A stretch of 64,000 bases of DNA, taken from Gammaproteobacteria bacterium (GTDB lineage Bacteria; Pseudomonadota; Gammaproteobacteria; Natronospirales; REEB76). Position numbers and translations under genes: made by a program. Each line of letters opens with the position of its first letter. Position 1 is the first letter of the stretch. Below, one piece after another: positions 9,553 to 21,777 of this stretch. The notes beneath the pieces are model-generated. The model searched no databases. It was not told the DNA's origin and saw only the letters and a list, made by a program, of their open reading frames with translations. The stretch spans positions 258,147 through 322,146 of the forward strand of contig DATEHU010000026.1 of assembly GCA_035279405.1 (NCBI GenBank), written 5' to 3'.

Positions 9553-9650
9553 GGGTGTACAGTGCCGAGCGTCAATCCATTATCCAATGGTGCCCGCGAT
9601 TGCCCGCTGTCGGCATCAGGTCCGGCACACTGTACGCGAGGAGGTGGAGC

Positions 9651-10055
9651 ATGTCTCCGGAGATGACAGTTTTGGCGGTAGTCACCTTGTTCTACCTGTT
9701 TTCCTGGTTGCCGCCACTGATCGCCCAATCCCAAACGTACGGGTTTCCGTGGAACGCAGGCAAGCGCGTGGGCGAAGTGCGGCCGGCGTTGCCGGCAACC
9801 GCCGAACGTGCGCTGCATGCGCACGACAACCTGCGGGAAAATTATCCGCCGTTTGCCATCGCCGTCCTGCTGCTCGCTTTCACCGGCGGCTTTACCCAAT
9901 ATACGGCCTGGGCCAGTCTGGCCTTCCTGGCTGCGCGGCTGGTGCATATGCCGGCCGGTATTTTGGGTGCGTCCTGGTTGCGCAGTTCCAGCTGGCTGGT
10001 GGGCCTGGCCGCCACCCTGTACCTGCTGATTATGGCCCTGGTGGCGCTGGTCTAG
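9651..10055 (+). CDS. MAPEG-family membrane protein
   Basis: Membrane protein of 134 residues with four hydrophobic segments. The block ERALHAHDNLRENYPPF followed later by ARLVH is the MAPEG signature (membrane-associated proteins in eicosanoid and glutathione metabolism). Bacterial members often have glutathione transferase or peroxidase activity or remain uncharacterised. A GAGGTGGAG sequence directly precedes the ATG. The gene stands alone between mtfA (divergent) and the metallopeptidase-like gene at 10252. Confidence 0.85.
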   Translation: MSPEMTVLAVVTLFYLFSWLPPLIAQSQTYGFPWNAGKRVGEVRPALPATAERALHAHDNLRENYPPFAIAVLLLAFTGGFTQYTAWASLAFLAARLVHMPAGILGASWLRSSSWLVGLAATLYLLIMALVALV

Positions 10056-10251
10056 CCCAGCCATGGGCGATGCCCATAGAATCATGGGGTCCCGCAATTT
10101 ATCGTTTCGCTGACCCGTGAAGCAGGCTTGGTGCGTGCGCCGTGCGCGGAATGCGGCGACAGTTTTTCCGCGGGGCTGCGCTTGCTGTTACTGGCGACAC
10201 GCGTGAATCGAATAGCGCTACCGAGCTGAAATCCGGAAAGTGGAACAACCA

Positions 10252-10962
10252 ATGGGCATGTTGGAATCGATGGAATACCGCTGGCGCCGCAGTACGCGCG
10301 CGAAGCAGTTGCAGGTGCGCATCACGCCTTGGCAGGGGATCGAGGTGGTGATTCCCACGCACACCAGCAAGGAGCGGGTGCGCGCATTTCTTGCCAGGCA
10401 GCGGCAGTGGATACGCAGCACCTGGTCGGAGATGCAGTCACAGCTCACGGACGCGGACCGGGAGTTGCCCAGCGAGCTGAACCTGCTGGCGCTTGGGGAA
10501 CATTGGCAGGTGCATTACCGCAAACAGACGGCGGCCGCTGTCCGCTTGCACACCGCAGCGGGTAGCCTGACTGTGCTGCATACCGATGCCGATGACGCGC
10601 GATGCCGTGCCGCGCTGCGCCGCTGGTTGACGCGGCGTGCGCGTGTCAGTCTGGAGCCCCAGGCCTTGCGACTGTGCGCGCTCATGCAGGCCAGCTACCG
10701 CCGATTGCAGATACGTGGCCAGAGCAGCCGCTGGGGCAGCTGTTCTTCCAATGGCACGCTCAGCCTGAATTACAAATTGCTGTTTCTCGAGCCGCGGTTG
10801 GTGCGTTATCTACTGGTGCACGAACTGGCACACACGCGCGTGCTCAGTCACTCGCCGCGGTTCTGGAAACTGGTGGCGCGCTACGAGCCGCACTGGCGCG
10901 AGCTGGATCGGGAATTGGGCGAGGCCTGGCGCGATGTGCCGGCGTGGGTGGAGTTGAAGTAA
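10252..10962 (+). CDS. SprT/YgjP-like zinc metalloprotease (DUF45)
   Basis: Protein of about 236 residues of the YgjP/DUF45 group. The C-terminal half carries GQSSRWGSCSSNGTLSLN and the zinc motif HELAH near residues 190-194, followed by HSPRFWKLVARYEP. These are the invariant features of the family, which are predicted metal-dependent peptidases. The start could also be the GTG at 10240 or the ATG at 10258. The 196 bp before it hold no other gene. Confidence 0.88.
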   Translation: MGMLESMEYRWRRSTRAKQLQVRITPWQGIEVVIPTHTSKERVRAFLARQRQWIRSTWSEMQSQLTDADRELPSELNLLALGEHWQVHYRKQTAAAVRLHTAAGSLTVLHTDADDARCRAALRRWLTRRARVSLEPQALRLCALMQASYRRLQIRGQSSRWGSCSSNGTLSLNYKLLFLEPRLVRYLLVHELAHTRVLSHSPRFWKLVARYEPHWRELDRELGEAWRDVPAWVELK

Positions 10963-11049
10963 CGAGGTGCACCGGTCGAGAGCTTTGCTGATTTCTTCCT
11001 GACCCATAGTGGCATCGCGCTTCCGAGACAGCCTGAGTGAAGCGAGAGC

Positions 11050-11871
11050 TCAGTCGAGAAACAGGTCAGGCGTCAAGGGGCTGCCGGGTCTGACAGCATA
11101 CTTGTCCAGTTCGGTTACGCCTTCCTCGCGCAGCACTTCGTCATCAATGAAAAAATTACCTGAACAGGTCCGGGCATCCCGCGTAAGGATGGCATGCGCG
11201 GCATCGGCGACGATTTCCGGTGTACGGCATTGCTCCGCCGCCACGCGCCCGCCAAGCATGGCGATGGCTGCCGTGGCGATCACGGTGCGCGGCCAGAGCG
11301 CGTTAACCGCCACGCGTCCGGCAAATTCCGTGGCCATGCCGAGCGTGCACAGGCTCATGCCGTACTTGGAAATGGTGTAGGCGGTGTGTCTCGCGAACCA
11401 TTTGGGCGCGAGATTGGGCGGTGGCGCAAGATTGAGAATATGCGGATTCGCGGCCTGCAACAACTGTGGCAATGCGGTTTGTGAACACAGGAAGGTTCCG
11501 CGCAGATTCACCGCTATCATCAGATCGAAGCGCTTCATGGGCGTATCGGCGGTACCCGCGAGCCAGATGGCGCTGGCGTTGTTCACCAGGATGTCAATGC
11601 CGCCGAAGTGTTTCGCCGCCTGGGCGACCGCCGCATGCACGGATTCCTCGTTGCGCACGTCGGTCTGAATGGCCAGCGCGCGTCCGCCGGCCTTTTCCAC
11701 TTCGGCCGCCATCGTGTGGATGGTGCCGGGCAGCTTGGGATTGGGCTGTGCGGATTTGGCGGCAATCACGATGTTGGCGCCGTCGGCCGCCGCACGCAGT
11801 GCAATGGCTGCGCCGATGCCGCGGCTCGCGCCGGTGATGAACAGGGTTTTGCCCTTAAGCGTGTGTTCCAT
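11050..11871 (-). CDS. Short-chain dehydrogenase/reductase (HSDL2-like)
   Basis: NAD(P)-dependent oxidoreductase of 273 residues related to hydroxysteroid dehydrogenase-like protein 2. The Rossmann glycine motif TGASRGIG, the NNAS motif and the catalytic YTISK are present, as is the family-typical KYGMSLCTLGMA-EF segment. The position that carries the catalytic serine in related proteins (ILNxSPP) is alanine here (ILNLAPPP). The AVNALWPRT segment points to the HSDL2 subgroup. It is divergent from the sulfurtransferase gene, with 63 bp between them. Confidence 0.88.
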   Translation of the reverse strand: MEHTLKGKTLFITGASRGIGAAIALRAAADGANIVIAAKSAQPNPKLPGTIHTMAAEVEKAGGRALAIQTDVRNEESVHAAVAQAAKHFGGIDILVNNASAIWLAGTADTPMKRFDLMIAVNLRGTFLCSQTALPQLLQAANPHILNLAPPPNLAPKWFARHTAYTISKYGMSLCTLGMATEFAGRVAVNALWPRTVIATAAIAMLGGRVAAEQCRTPEIVADAAHAILTRDARTCSGNFFIDDEVLREEGVTELDKYAVRPGSPLTPDLFLD

Positions 11872-11934
11872 GAATGCGCTCCTTGCGGGTGCCCGGAATT
11901 ATACTTTTCCGCGACGCATTTATGAGGAAACGAC

Positions 11935-12786
11935 ATGCGATACACCACGCTGATTGATGCGAAAACCCTGGCACGGCAGCTCAATTCCGGCTGGTGCATC
12001 TTTGATTGCCGTTTTGCGCTCAGTGATCCATCCGCCGGTGAGCGCGCGTATGCCGCCGGACACATTCCGGGTGCGCGCTATCTGCACCTGGATCGGGACC
12101 TGGCTTCCCCAGTGACGCCTGCGAGCGGGCGTCATCCCTTGCCCGATGCGGAGATTCTGGCAGCGAAACTTGCGGGTGCTGGCGTGGGGGCCGACACCCA
12201 GGTGGTGGCCTACGACGATGCGGCCGGAGCTTTTGCTGCGCGGCTCTGGTGGCTGTTGCGCTGGCTGGGTCATCCGCAAGTCGCGGTGCTTGACGGCGGC
12301 TGGGCCGAGTGGCTCAGGGAAGGTCGGCCGGTCAGTCACGAGCCACCGCCAGAGTCGGCACGGGGGAACTTCCGGGCCAGACCGGATGACCGTAAGTGGC
12401 TCAGTTCCGGGTCCGTGCTGCGACGCGTGCATGCCGGCATCGGCCGGCTGCTGGACGCGCGCGCCGCCGAGCGCTTTCGCGGTGAGCAGGAACCGATTGA
12501 CGCAGTGGCCGGCCATGTACCGAGCGCCGTCAACCTGCCGTATTTGGGGAACATTTCGGGGAATGGACGATTCCAATCAGCCGAGACGCTACGTACGCGC
12601 TTCTTGGCGGCCTTCGCCGGCGCGGCATCCGGCGAGACAGTCTGTATGTGTGGTTCCGGCGTCACCGCCTGCCACAACCTGCTGGCCATGGAGGTGGCGG
12701 GACTGAGTGGCGGCAGGCTGTATGCGGGTTCCTGGAGTGAGTGGATTCGTGACCCATCACGACCGGTGGCGCGGGGTCCGTGGTGA
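11935..12786 (+). CDS. sseA: 3-mercaptopyruvate sulfurtransferase / rhodanese
   Basis: Two-domain rhodanese of 283 residues. The N-terminal inactive domain includes HIPGARYLHLDRDLA and VVAYDD. The C-terminal domain ends in the active-site loop CGSGVTACHN with the catalytic cysteine at residue 239. CGSG[VT]TA loops are typical of 3-mercaptopyruvate sulfurtransferases, whereas thiosulfate sulfurtransferases usually have CRKGVT, so the former is favoured. It is monocistronic, with 63 bp to the divergent SDR. Confidence 0.9.
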   Translation: MRYTTLIDAKTLARQLNSGWCIFDCRFALSDPSAGERAYAAGHIPGARYLHLDRDLASPVTPASGRHPLPDAEILAAKLAGAGVGADTQVVAYDDAAGAFAARLWWLLRWLGHPQVAVLDGGWAEWLREGRPVSHEPPPESARGNFRARPDDRKWLSSGSVLRRVHAGIGRLLDARAAERFRGEQEPIDAVAGHVPSAVNLPYLGNISGNGRFQSAETLRTRFLAAFAGAASGETVCMCGSGVTACHNLLAMEVAGLSGGRLYAGSWSEWIRDPSRPVARGPW

Positions 12787-12867
12787 CTTTACTGTAACAA
12801 CGTAATTCTTCGTATTTTTGAGCTATACTTTGAGTGTGTTCCGGGTTTGGCCCGGAGGAGGTGGACG

Positions 12868-13293
12868 ATGAATGCTCGATTCAGTGCATGGGTGCTCGGC
12901 TTGGTACTGGCAGCCGTAGGCGTGACGGCCACGGCGGCTTCGCCGTTTGTGGGTTCGCGCAGCGAGCCCCATGGCGTGCTGTATCTCAATGTGAACCAGA
13001 CCGCGAAGCAGATCTGGCCGGTAAAAATCTGGGCGGTGGATGGCGAGCTGACCAACCGTTCCGACCAGGGCGTGTTGTGGGTCAAACCCGGCGACTACAC
13101 GTTCAATATCAAGCTGGGCGCAGTCAACATCGCCGATGTTCCGGGCCTCTCGCGCAATGCCGCGTATGGACAGAAGGCGCATGAACTGAAGCTGAATGTG
13201 CAGGCCGGCACCGCCTATTACATCGGCGCCAAATTTGCGGCTTCGGGCAAATGGCAGCCCGTAGTGTGGAAGACGGAAGCCGCCAAGTATTAG
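12868..13293 (+). CDS. Secreted protein, tandem paralogue 1
   Basis: Exported protein of 141 residues with a signal peptide (about residues 1-24, ending ATAA). The mature part has SRSEPHGVLYLNVN, a tryptophan- and glycine-rich middle (KPGDYTFNIKL) and a C-terminal AYYIGAKF-ASGKWQPVVWKTE block. The beta-strand-like pattern suggests a small beta-sandwich in the periplasm, but I recognise no named family. GGAGGAGGTGG precedes the ATG. It is followed after 41 bp by a clear paralogue. Function unknown. Confidence 0.8.
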   Translation: MNARFSAWVLGLVLAAVGVTATAASPFVGSRSEPHGVLYLNVNQTAKQIWPVKIWAVDGELTNRSDQGVLWVKPGDYTFNIKLGAVNIADVPGLSRNAAYGQKAHELKLNVQAGTAYYIGAKFAASGKWQPVVWKTEAAKY

Positions 13294-13334
13294 GTTTTTG
13301 CTTGCGGGTTTCACCTGCGCGCAGGAGGCAATCC

Positions 13335-13775
13335 ATGAATATCGCAATTCGCAATTCGCTAGCCTGGTGTGCGGGTGTGCTGTGTGCGGCGATCTGCGTC
13401 ACGGCGTTTGCCGCAGTTTCGTCCGCGTTCGTGAACTCGCGCAGCGAGCCGCATGCCGCTCTGTATCTGAATTACAAGATGGTGCCCCAGCAGATATATC
13501 CGGTGCGCATCTGGATGGTGGATGGCACGCTCACCAACCGTTCGGACCAAGCCGTGGTGTGGATGAAGCCGGGCGACTACACGCTGCGCATCAAACTCAC
13601 CAAGGTCGTGAATCTCGACTACGTGCCGGGTCTCAAACAGAAACTGCCCGATGCCCGCCAGATGCAGGACCTAAAACTCGCCCTGCAGGCCGGCAAGGCC
13701 TACTACATCGGCGCCAAATTCGATGCTTCCGGCAATTGGGAACCGGTGGTGTGGAAAACCGAAGAGCTCAAGTAA
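13335..13775 (+). CDS. Secreted protein, tandem paralogue 2
   Basis: Exported protein of 146 residues with a signal peptide (about 1-27) and the same architecture as the gene upstream: SRSEPHAALYLN, DGTLTNRSDQ, KPGDYTLRIKL and AYYIGAKFDASGNWEPVVWKTE are shared nearly residue for residue. It arose by tandem duplication. AGGAGG lies before the ATG, and a strong terminator follows, so the pair forms a closed two-gene unit. Function unknown. Confidence 0.8.
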   Translation: MNIAIRNSLAWCAGVLCAAICVTAFAAVSSAFVNSRSEPHAALYLNYKMVPQQIYPVRIWMVDGTLTNRSDQAVVWMKPGDYTLRIKLTKVVNLDYVPGLKQKLPDARQMQDLKLALQAGKAYYIGAKFDASGNWEPVVWKTEELK

Positions 13776-13797
13776 GCGCGCGACCCGTTGCATTCAG

Positions 13798-13831
13798 CCG
13801 CTGTTATCAGTCAGGATAACGGCGGTTTTTT
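13798..13831 (+). terminator. Rho-independent terminator after the paralogue pair
   Basis: An 11-bp stem (CCGCTGTTATC with GATAACGGCGG, one G-T pair) and a 6-base loop are followed by six T residues. It closes the two-gene secreted-protein unit. Confidence 0.85.
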
Positions 13832-13868
13832 ATGCGTGGTCAATGGGGTTTGACGAGAGAGGCTTGTC

Positions 13869-14357
13869 ATGCAGGACACCGCCAACGCACTCACCGACGG
13901 CATGCTCGATTCGCTACGCCGCACCCGGCCGTGGGTGATTTTTCTGGCCATACTGGGTTTTATTCTCACCGCCTTCATGATCATCGGCGGAATCTGGATG
14001 TTCGCGGCGTTCAGTCTCATCGGCGCCATGCCTGGGCAACAGCCCCTGCCGCGGGTTTTCAGCCCCGCGCTTGGCTTCGGTATCGGCGCGGTGGAAATCG
14101 TGGCAGCGGTATTCATGTATCTGCTGCCCTGCATCATACTGTTCCGCTACGGCTCGGCCATCGGGCGCATGGCACCGGGGAACATCCAAGTGGCTGTGGA
14201 AGACGCGCTGGCGCGGCAGAAATCCTTCTGGAAGTACCTCGGTATGCTCATGATCGTGCTGCTTGTCGTGTATGTGCTGCTGATCGCTGGAATGATTGTC
14301 GGCTTTGGAATCCTGGCGGTACACGGCGTGCATGCGGTACCCGCCACGACCGCCTGA
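13869..14357 (+). CDS. Four-helix membrane protein (DUF5362-like)
   Basis: Membrane protein of 162 residues with four hydrophobic segments at about 22-50, 70-95, 115-125 and 128-155. The start RRTRPWVIFLAILGFI and the mid-region RYGSAIGRMAPGN are reminiscent of DUF5362-type proteins, but this is recalled by pattern and not certain. No catalytic motif is visible. It lies between two terminators and is therefore probably a single-gene unit. Function unknown. Confidence 0.7.
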   Translation: MQDTANALTDGMLDSLRRTRPWVIFLAILGFILTAFMIIGGIWMFAAFSLIGAMPGQQPLPRVFSPALGFGIGAVEIVAAVFMYLLPCIILFRYGSAIGRMAPGNIQVAVEDALARQKSFWKYLGMLMIVLLVVYVLLIAGMIVGFGILAVHGVHAVPATTA

Positions 14358-14362
14358 GCGCA

Positions 14363-14391
14363 TAAAAAACCCCCGCCGGTGGCGGGGTTTT
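14363..14391. terminator. Bidirectional terminator between the membrane protein gene and acnA
   Basis: The hairpin AAACCCCCGCC-GGT-GGCGGGGTTT has A and T tracts on both sides, so it can serve the plus-strand membrane-protein gene and the minus-strand acnA, which converge here. Confidence 0.85.
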
Positions 14392-14459
14392 GCACATCAG
14401 AACGGAGCTTTGACCCCCGCTGAACTGGAATTGCGTTCTGTGTCGCGCCGTGGGACGGA

Positions 14460-17198
<2,739 letters not shown>

Positions 17199-17289
17199 GA
17201 CGACTCCGGCGGGGACGCAGCTCCGCAATCACGTTGCAGGCAGAGCAAAAACAGATGGTCTACGTGCGCATTATAAAGGATGGCTGCCT

Positions 17290-17928
17290 TCAGGCGTAAC
17301 GTCCGCGCTCGCCAAGCAGGCGCGTGGCTTCCCGGTGCAAATGCGCGCGCGTGAACAACAGCATCCAGCGCGAACCGCCGCATTGCCGCCACAGTACCGC
17401 GGCACGCAATCCGCCGAGCAGCAGACTGCGTACCAGATTGATGATGCGCGGGTTCTGGAGCTGCGCGGCGTCTCCGGTCACCATGATGCGCGGTTGAATG
17501 GTGCCCGCGCTGCGCGCATAGGTGTCGGCGAGACTGGCGAGCACGTTGGGGTGCAGTGGACCGAAATGCTGGAATTGGCCGTGGGCTCTGCGGATGCCTT
17601 CTTCCAGCACCTGGCGCAGCGCGCGACGGCGTATCACCTTGGCCTGCAACTGCATCAGACTGAGCGTGTAGCGCAGTACCACCAGATCACTTTGCTGATC
17701 GTGCGTTCCTAGCAAGGCCGCCAGGCGCCGCAGACCGAGCCCCAGGCCGCGCAAGCCGCCAAACACCTCCGGCACGTCGCGGGTTTCGGTTTTGATGATG
17801 CTGCCGAGGGTGGCGTGCAAAGCCAGTTCGTCGGATTGTTGCGCACCGGTGGCCACGTCGTTCACCAACGCGCTGGCCTGGACCACGCCGGCCAGTGCCA
17901 GCACCCGGTCCGACAATGATCGGCTCAT
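17290..17928 (-). CDS. hflD: High-frequency lysogenization protein HflD homologue
   Basis: All-helical peripheral membrane protein of 212 residues. In E. coli, HflD binds phage lambda CII and its cellular role is uncertain. Seen are [16 protein letters not shown] at the N-terminus and [14 protein letters not shown] in the middle, both typical of HflD. The ATG at 17928 overlaps the mnmA stop as ATGA. The order nudJ-mnmA-hflD matches enterobacteria, which strengthens the call. Confidence 0.93.
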   Translation of the reverse strand: MSRSLSDRVLALAGVVQASALVNDVATGAQQSDELALHATLGSIIKTETRDVPEVFGGLRGLGLGLRRLAALLGTHDQQSDLVVLRYTLSLMQLQAKVIRRRALRQVLEEGIRRAHGQFQHFGPLHPNVLASLADTYARSAGTIQPRIMVTGDAAQLQNPRIINLVRSLLLGGLRAAVLWRQCGGSRWMLLFTRAHLHREATRLLGERGRYA

Positions 17929-19055
17929 GCGGCGTGCCGCGTACGTGTGCCGGCAAAGGCTGTCGTTTCCACGGCGCGAATCGCGCCGCCGCCCAGACAC
18001 TCTTCACCGCGGTAAAGCACGACATACTGGCCCGGCGTCAGCGCCCGCTGCGGCTCGTTGAAGTTCACGCGCGCCGTGCCGTCCTGCAAACTTACATGGC
18101 AGAGTTGGTCCGGCTGGCGGTAACGACTCTTGGCGCTGCAGTCGAACTCTGTCGCCGGGGGAGTGCCCGCGATCCAGTGGAGTTGTTCCGCCACCAGCCA
18201 GTGCTGCGTGAGTGCTTTGTGCTCCGGTCCCTGTACGACCACCAGTACGTTGCGCGCTCGATCCTTGGCGGCCACGTACCAGGCCGCATCGACGGCATCC
18301 TGCCGGCCGCCGATGCCGAGGCCGCGGCGCTGGCCGAGCGTGTAGTACATGAGTCCCTGATGCCGGCCGATGATTTCCCCTTCCGGCGTTTCGATGTCAC
18401 CCGGTTGTGCCGGCAAATAGTGCGCCAGGAACTCGGCAAAACGGCGCTCACCAATGAAGCAGATGCCGGTGCTGTCGGGTTTGGCGTGATTGGCGAACCC
18501 CGCGGCGCGCGCCAGCGCGCGCACTTCGCGTTTGTGCATCTCGCCGAGTGGAAACTGCGCGCGCGCCAGCGCCGTCTGCGGCACCGCGTGCAGGAAATAA
18601 CTCTGGTCCTTGGCGGCGTCACGGGCTTTCAGCAACCGTGCCTGCTGGCCGTCGCGGGTGAGGCGCGCGTAATGTCCGGTGGCGATGGACTCCGCGCCCA
18701 TACGCAGCGCGTAGTCCAGAAACACCTTGAACTTGATCTCACGGTTGCAGACTACATCCGGATTGGGTGTGCGGCCGGCGGCGTATTCGTCAAGGAACAG
18801 GCGGAACACGCGCTCGCGGTAATCAGCCGCGAAATTGACCTTGTGCAGCGGGATACCGAGCGTGTCGCATACCTGGCGGGCGTCCTGGAAGTCCTCGGCG
18901 GCCGTGCAGTAGGTCTGCTCCTCGCCGTCCTCCCAGTTGTCCATGAACAGACCTTCCACGGCATGGCCCTGCTGTTTGAGCAGCAGGGCGGCGACCGCGG
19001 AATCTACACCGCCGGACAGGCCGACCAGCACGCGAGATCCAGTGCTCCCATTCAT
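17925..19055 (-). CDS. mnmA: tRNA 2-thiouridylase MnmA
   Basis: Makes 2-thiouridine at the wobble position of tRNA-Lys, tRNA-Glu and tRNA-Gln. The 376 residues include the PP-loop [10 protein letters not shown] (residues 14-23), the catalytic cysteine in CNREIKF (residue 103) and the second cysteine in [12 protein letters not shown] (residue 199). FEDWEDGEEQ-type and [16 protein letters not shown] segments are also present in family form. Sulfur reaches MnmA through desulfurase relays in other bacteria; the desulfurase visible in this window is SufS. Translation of hflD is coupled to it. Confidence 0.97.
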   Translation of the reverse strand: MNGSTGSRVLVGLSGGVDSAVAALLLKQQGHAVEGLFMDNWEDGEEQTYCTAAEDFQDARQVCDTLGIPLHKVNFAADYRERVFRLFLDEYAAGRTPNPDVVCNREIKFKVFLDYALRMGAESIATGHYARLTRDGQQARLLKARDAAKDQSYFLHAVPQTALARAQFPLGEMHKREVRALARAAGFANHAKPDSTGICFIGERRFAEFLAHYLPAQPGDIETPEGEIIGRHQGLMYYTLGQRRGLGIGGRQDAVDAAWYVAAKDRARNVLVVVQGPEHKALTQHWLVAEQLHWIAGTPPATEFDCSAKSRYRQPDQLCHVSLQDGTARVNFNEPQRALTPGQYVVLYRGEECLGGGAIRAVETTAFAGTRTRHAA

Positions 19056-19084
19056 GAGCCTATTTTACCTGCCGGAAACACCGC

Positions 19085-19564
19085 TCAACTGCGCGCCTGG
19101 GTAGCGTGTGGCGTGACGGAGTCCAGCGAGGCGAGCATATCCAGGGGAAAACGCCGGCCGCCGAGATAGTCGTCAATGCAGCGCAGCACCAGCGGGCTGC
19201 GCAGTCGCACGCTGCGCGCACCAAGTTCCGCGCGTGTCATCCACCTGGGAGCGACAATTCCCGTATCCAGCGTGCGCTCGGGATGTTGGCGGAGGCAACG
19301 GCCGCAAAAGGTAATGCGCAGAAAGGTAGTGTGAATGTCAGCATTCGTCCACAGATAAATGCCGGTAATAGCGTCGGGCTCGAACTCCCAGCCGGTTTCC
19401 TCCAGGGTTTCACGCCGCACCGCGGTAGTGAAACTTTCGCCGGCCTCCAGGTGGCCAGCGGGATTGTTCAGCACCAGGCGGCCGCGCACGTTCTCTTCCA
19501 CTACCAGGAAGCGCTGGTTCTGCTCGGCGATCGCAGCCACGGTGACGTGTGGCGACCAGGTCAT
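19085..19564 (-). CDS. nudJ: NUDIX phosphatase NudJ
   Basis: NUDIX hydrolase of 159 residues. In E. coli, NudJ hydrolyses thiamine (pyro)phosphate precursors and nucleoside triphosphates. The N-terminus PHVTVAAIAEQNQRFLVVEE and the NUDIX box starting GHLEAGESF with RRETLEETG agree with NudJ, as does the C-terminal LRSPLVLRCIDDYLGGRRFPL. The ATG at 19564 is chosen because upstream sequence reads as low-complexity. It sits directly upstream of mnmA, 29 bp apart, as in E. coli. Confidence 0.92.
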   Translation of the reverse strand: MTWSPHVTVAAIAEQNQRFLVVEENVRGRLVLNNPAGHLEAGESFTTAVRRETLEETGWEFEPDAITGIYLWTNADIHTTFLRITFCGRCLRQHPERTLDTGIVAPRWMTRAELGARSVRLRSPLVLRCIDDYLGGRRFPLDMLASLDSVTPHATQARS

Positions 19565-19628
19565 GCTTTCACCGTGGTGCCCGACAGATGGCTGTGGCAA
19601 ACACACATCCGGCATGGCGTGACTGGAT

Positions 19629-20120
19629 TCACAGGCCCAGGCGGCGGAATTCCTGCTCGGGCTCCGCCGCCTCCCAAATCTCATCGAATTGCCGCAGACG
19701 GTTGCGGGCCTGGAACGGATCATCTAGATCGGCGAAGCCCTCAAAGCGGCTGGCCAGTGGCCGGAACATCAGGCCGGTATCGTCACTGATCAGGAACGCT
19801 TCAGCGATTTTCGCGTGGTCCTCCGCAGGCCGGCGGATTTCCATGTAACTGCTGAGCCGCCGCGTCAGCTCGATGAGGCGGTGGCCGTCGCTGACCGCGA
19901 GTTGCGGATCAATCACCGCCATGCGAATGCGCGTATACCGGCTGCGCAGCGCCAGCTGTTGTACGGCAGCGATAAAATCCGCGGTGTCGTAAATCACCGG
20001 TTCCAGATCACGCGAGAACAGCGCCAGACTGCGGCGCGCCTGAGTGGCCAGTTGCAATGCGGCCTGATGACAGTCACCGGAGGTTGCGAGAATTCGATAG
20101 GTGGGTGGACGGTCAGTCAT
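19629..20120 (-). CDS. Conserved hypothetical protein, 163 residues
   Basis: Soluble protein with no membrane segment or signal peptide. It has an alternating helix/strand look (SLALFSRDLEPVIYDTADFIAAV, then RIRMAVIDPQLAV and LIELTRRLSSYMEIRR) that resembles one half of a phospholipase-D-like fold, but the HxK catalytic motif is absent. The family DUF7931 comes to mind without certainty. It is placed between nudJ and purB, interrupting the enterobacterial order. Function unknown. Confidence 0.75.
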   Translation of the reverse strand: MTDRPPTYRILATSGDCHQAALQLATQARRSLALFSRDLEPVIYDTADFIAAVQQLALRSRYTRIRMAVIDPQLAVSDGHRLIELTRRLSSYMEIRRPAEDHAKIAEAFLISDDTGLMFRPLASRFEGFADLDDPFQARNRLRQFDEIWEAAEPEQEFRRLGL

Positions 20121-20254
20121 GTTCCGGCACTCGGCTCAGGCGCTGTTGCCCGGTATTGTAACGAGCCATCAGACGAAAGCCGCAGCTGCAGTAATACCTG
20201 GCACGGTCTGAAGGCGTATTGTGTCAGCTCACTGATCGGAACGACGCCGGGCAT

Positions 20255-21670
<1,416 letters not shown>

Positions 21671-21745
21671 TTACGACGTTTTCGCAGGCACCGAGTAATC
21701 TGTATCTTTGAAAAGAATTATATCATCAGATCATGACGTTACGAT

Positions 21746-21758
21746 ATATATATGAGCT
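21746..21758 (+). repeat. 13-bp direct repeat, copy upstream of fumC
   Basis: ATATATATGAGCT lies 20 bp before the fumC start and recurs exactly at 23214-23226, just after fumC and inside the first codons of nudL. Both copies sit in locally AT-rich DNA. Confidence 0.6.
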
Positions 21759-21777
21759 CACTTCTTGGAGAAAAATC

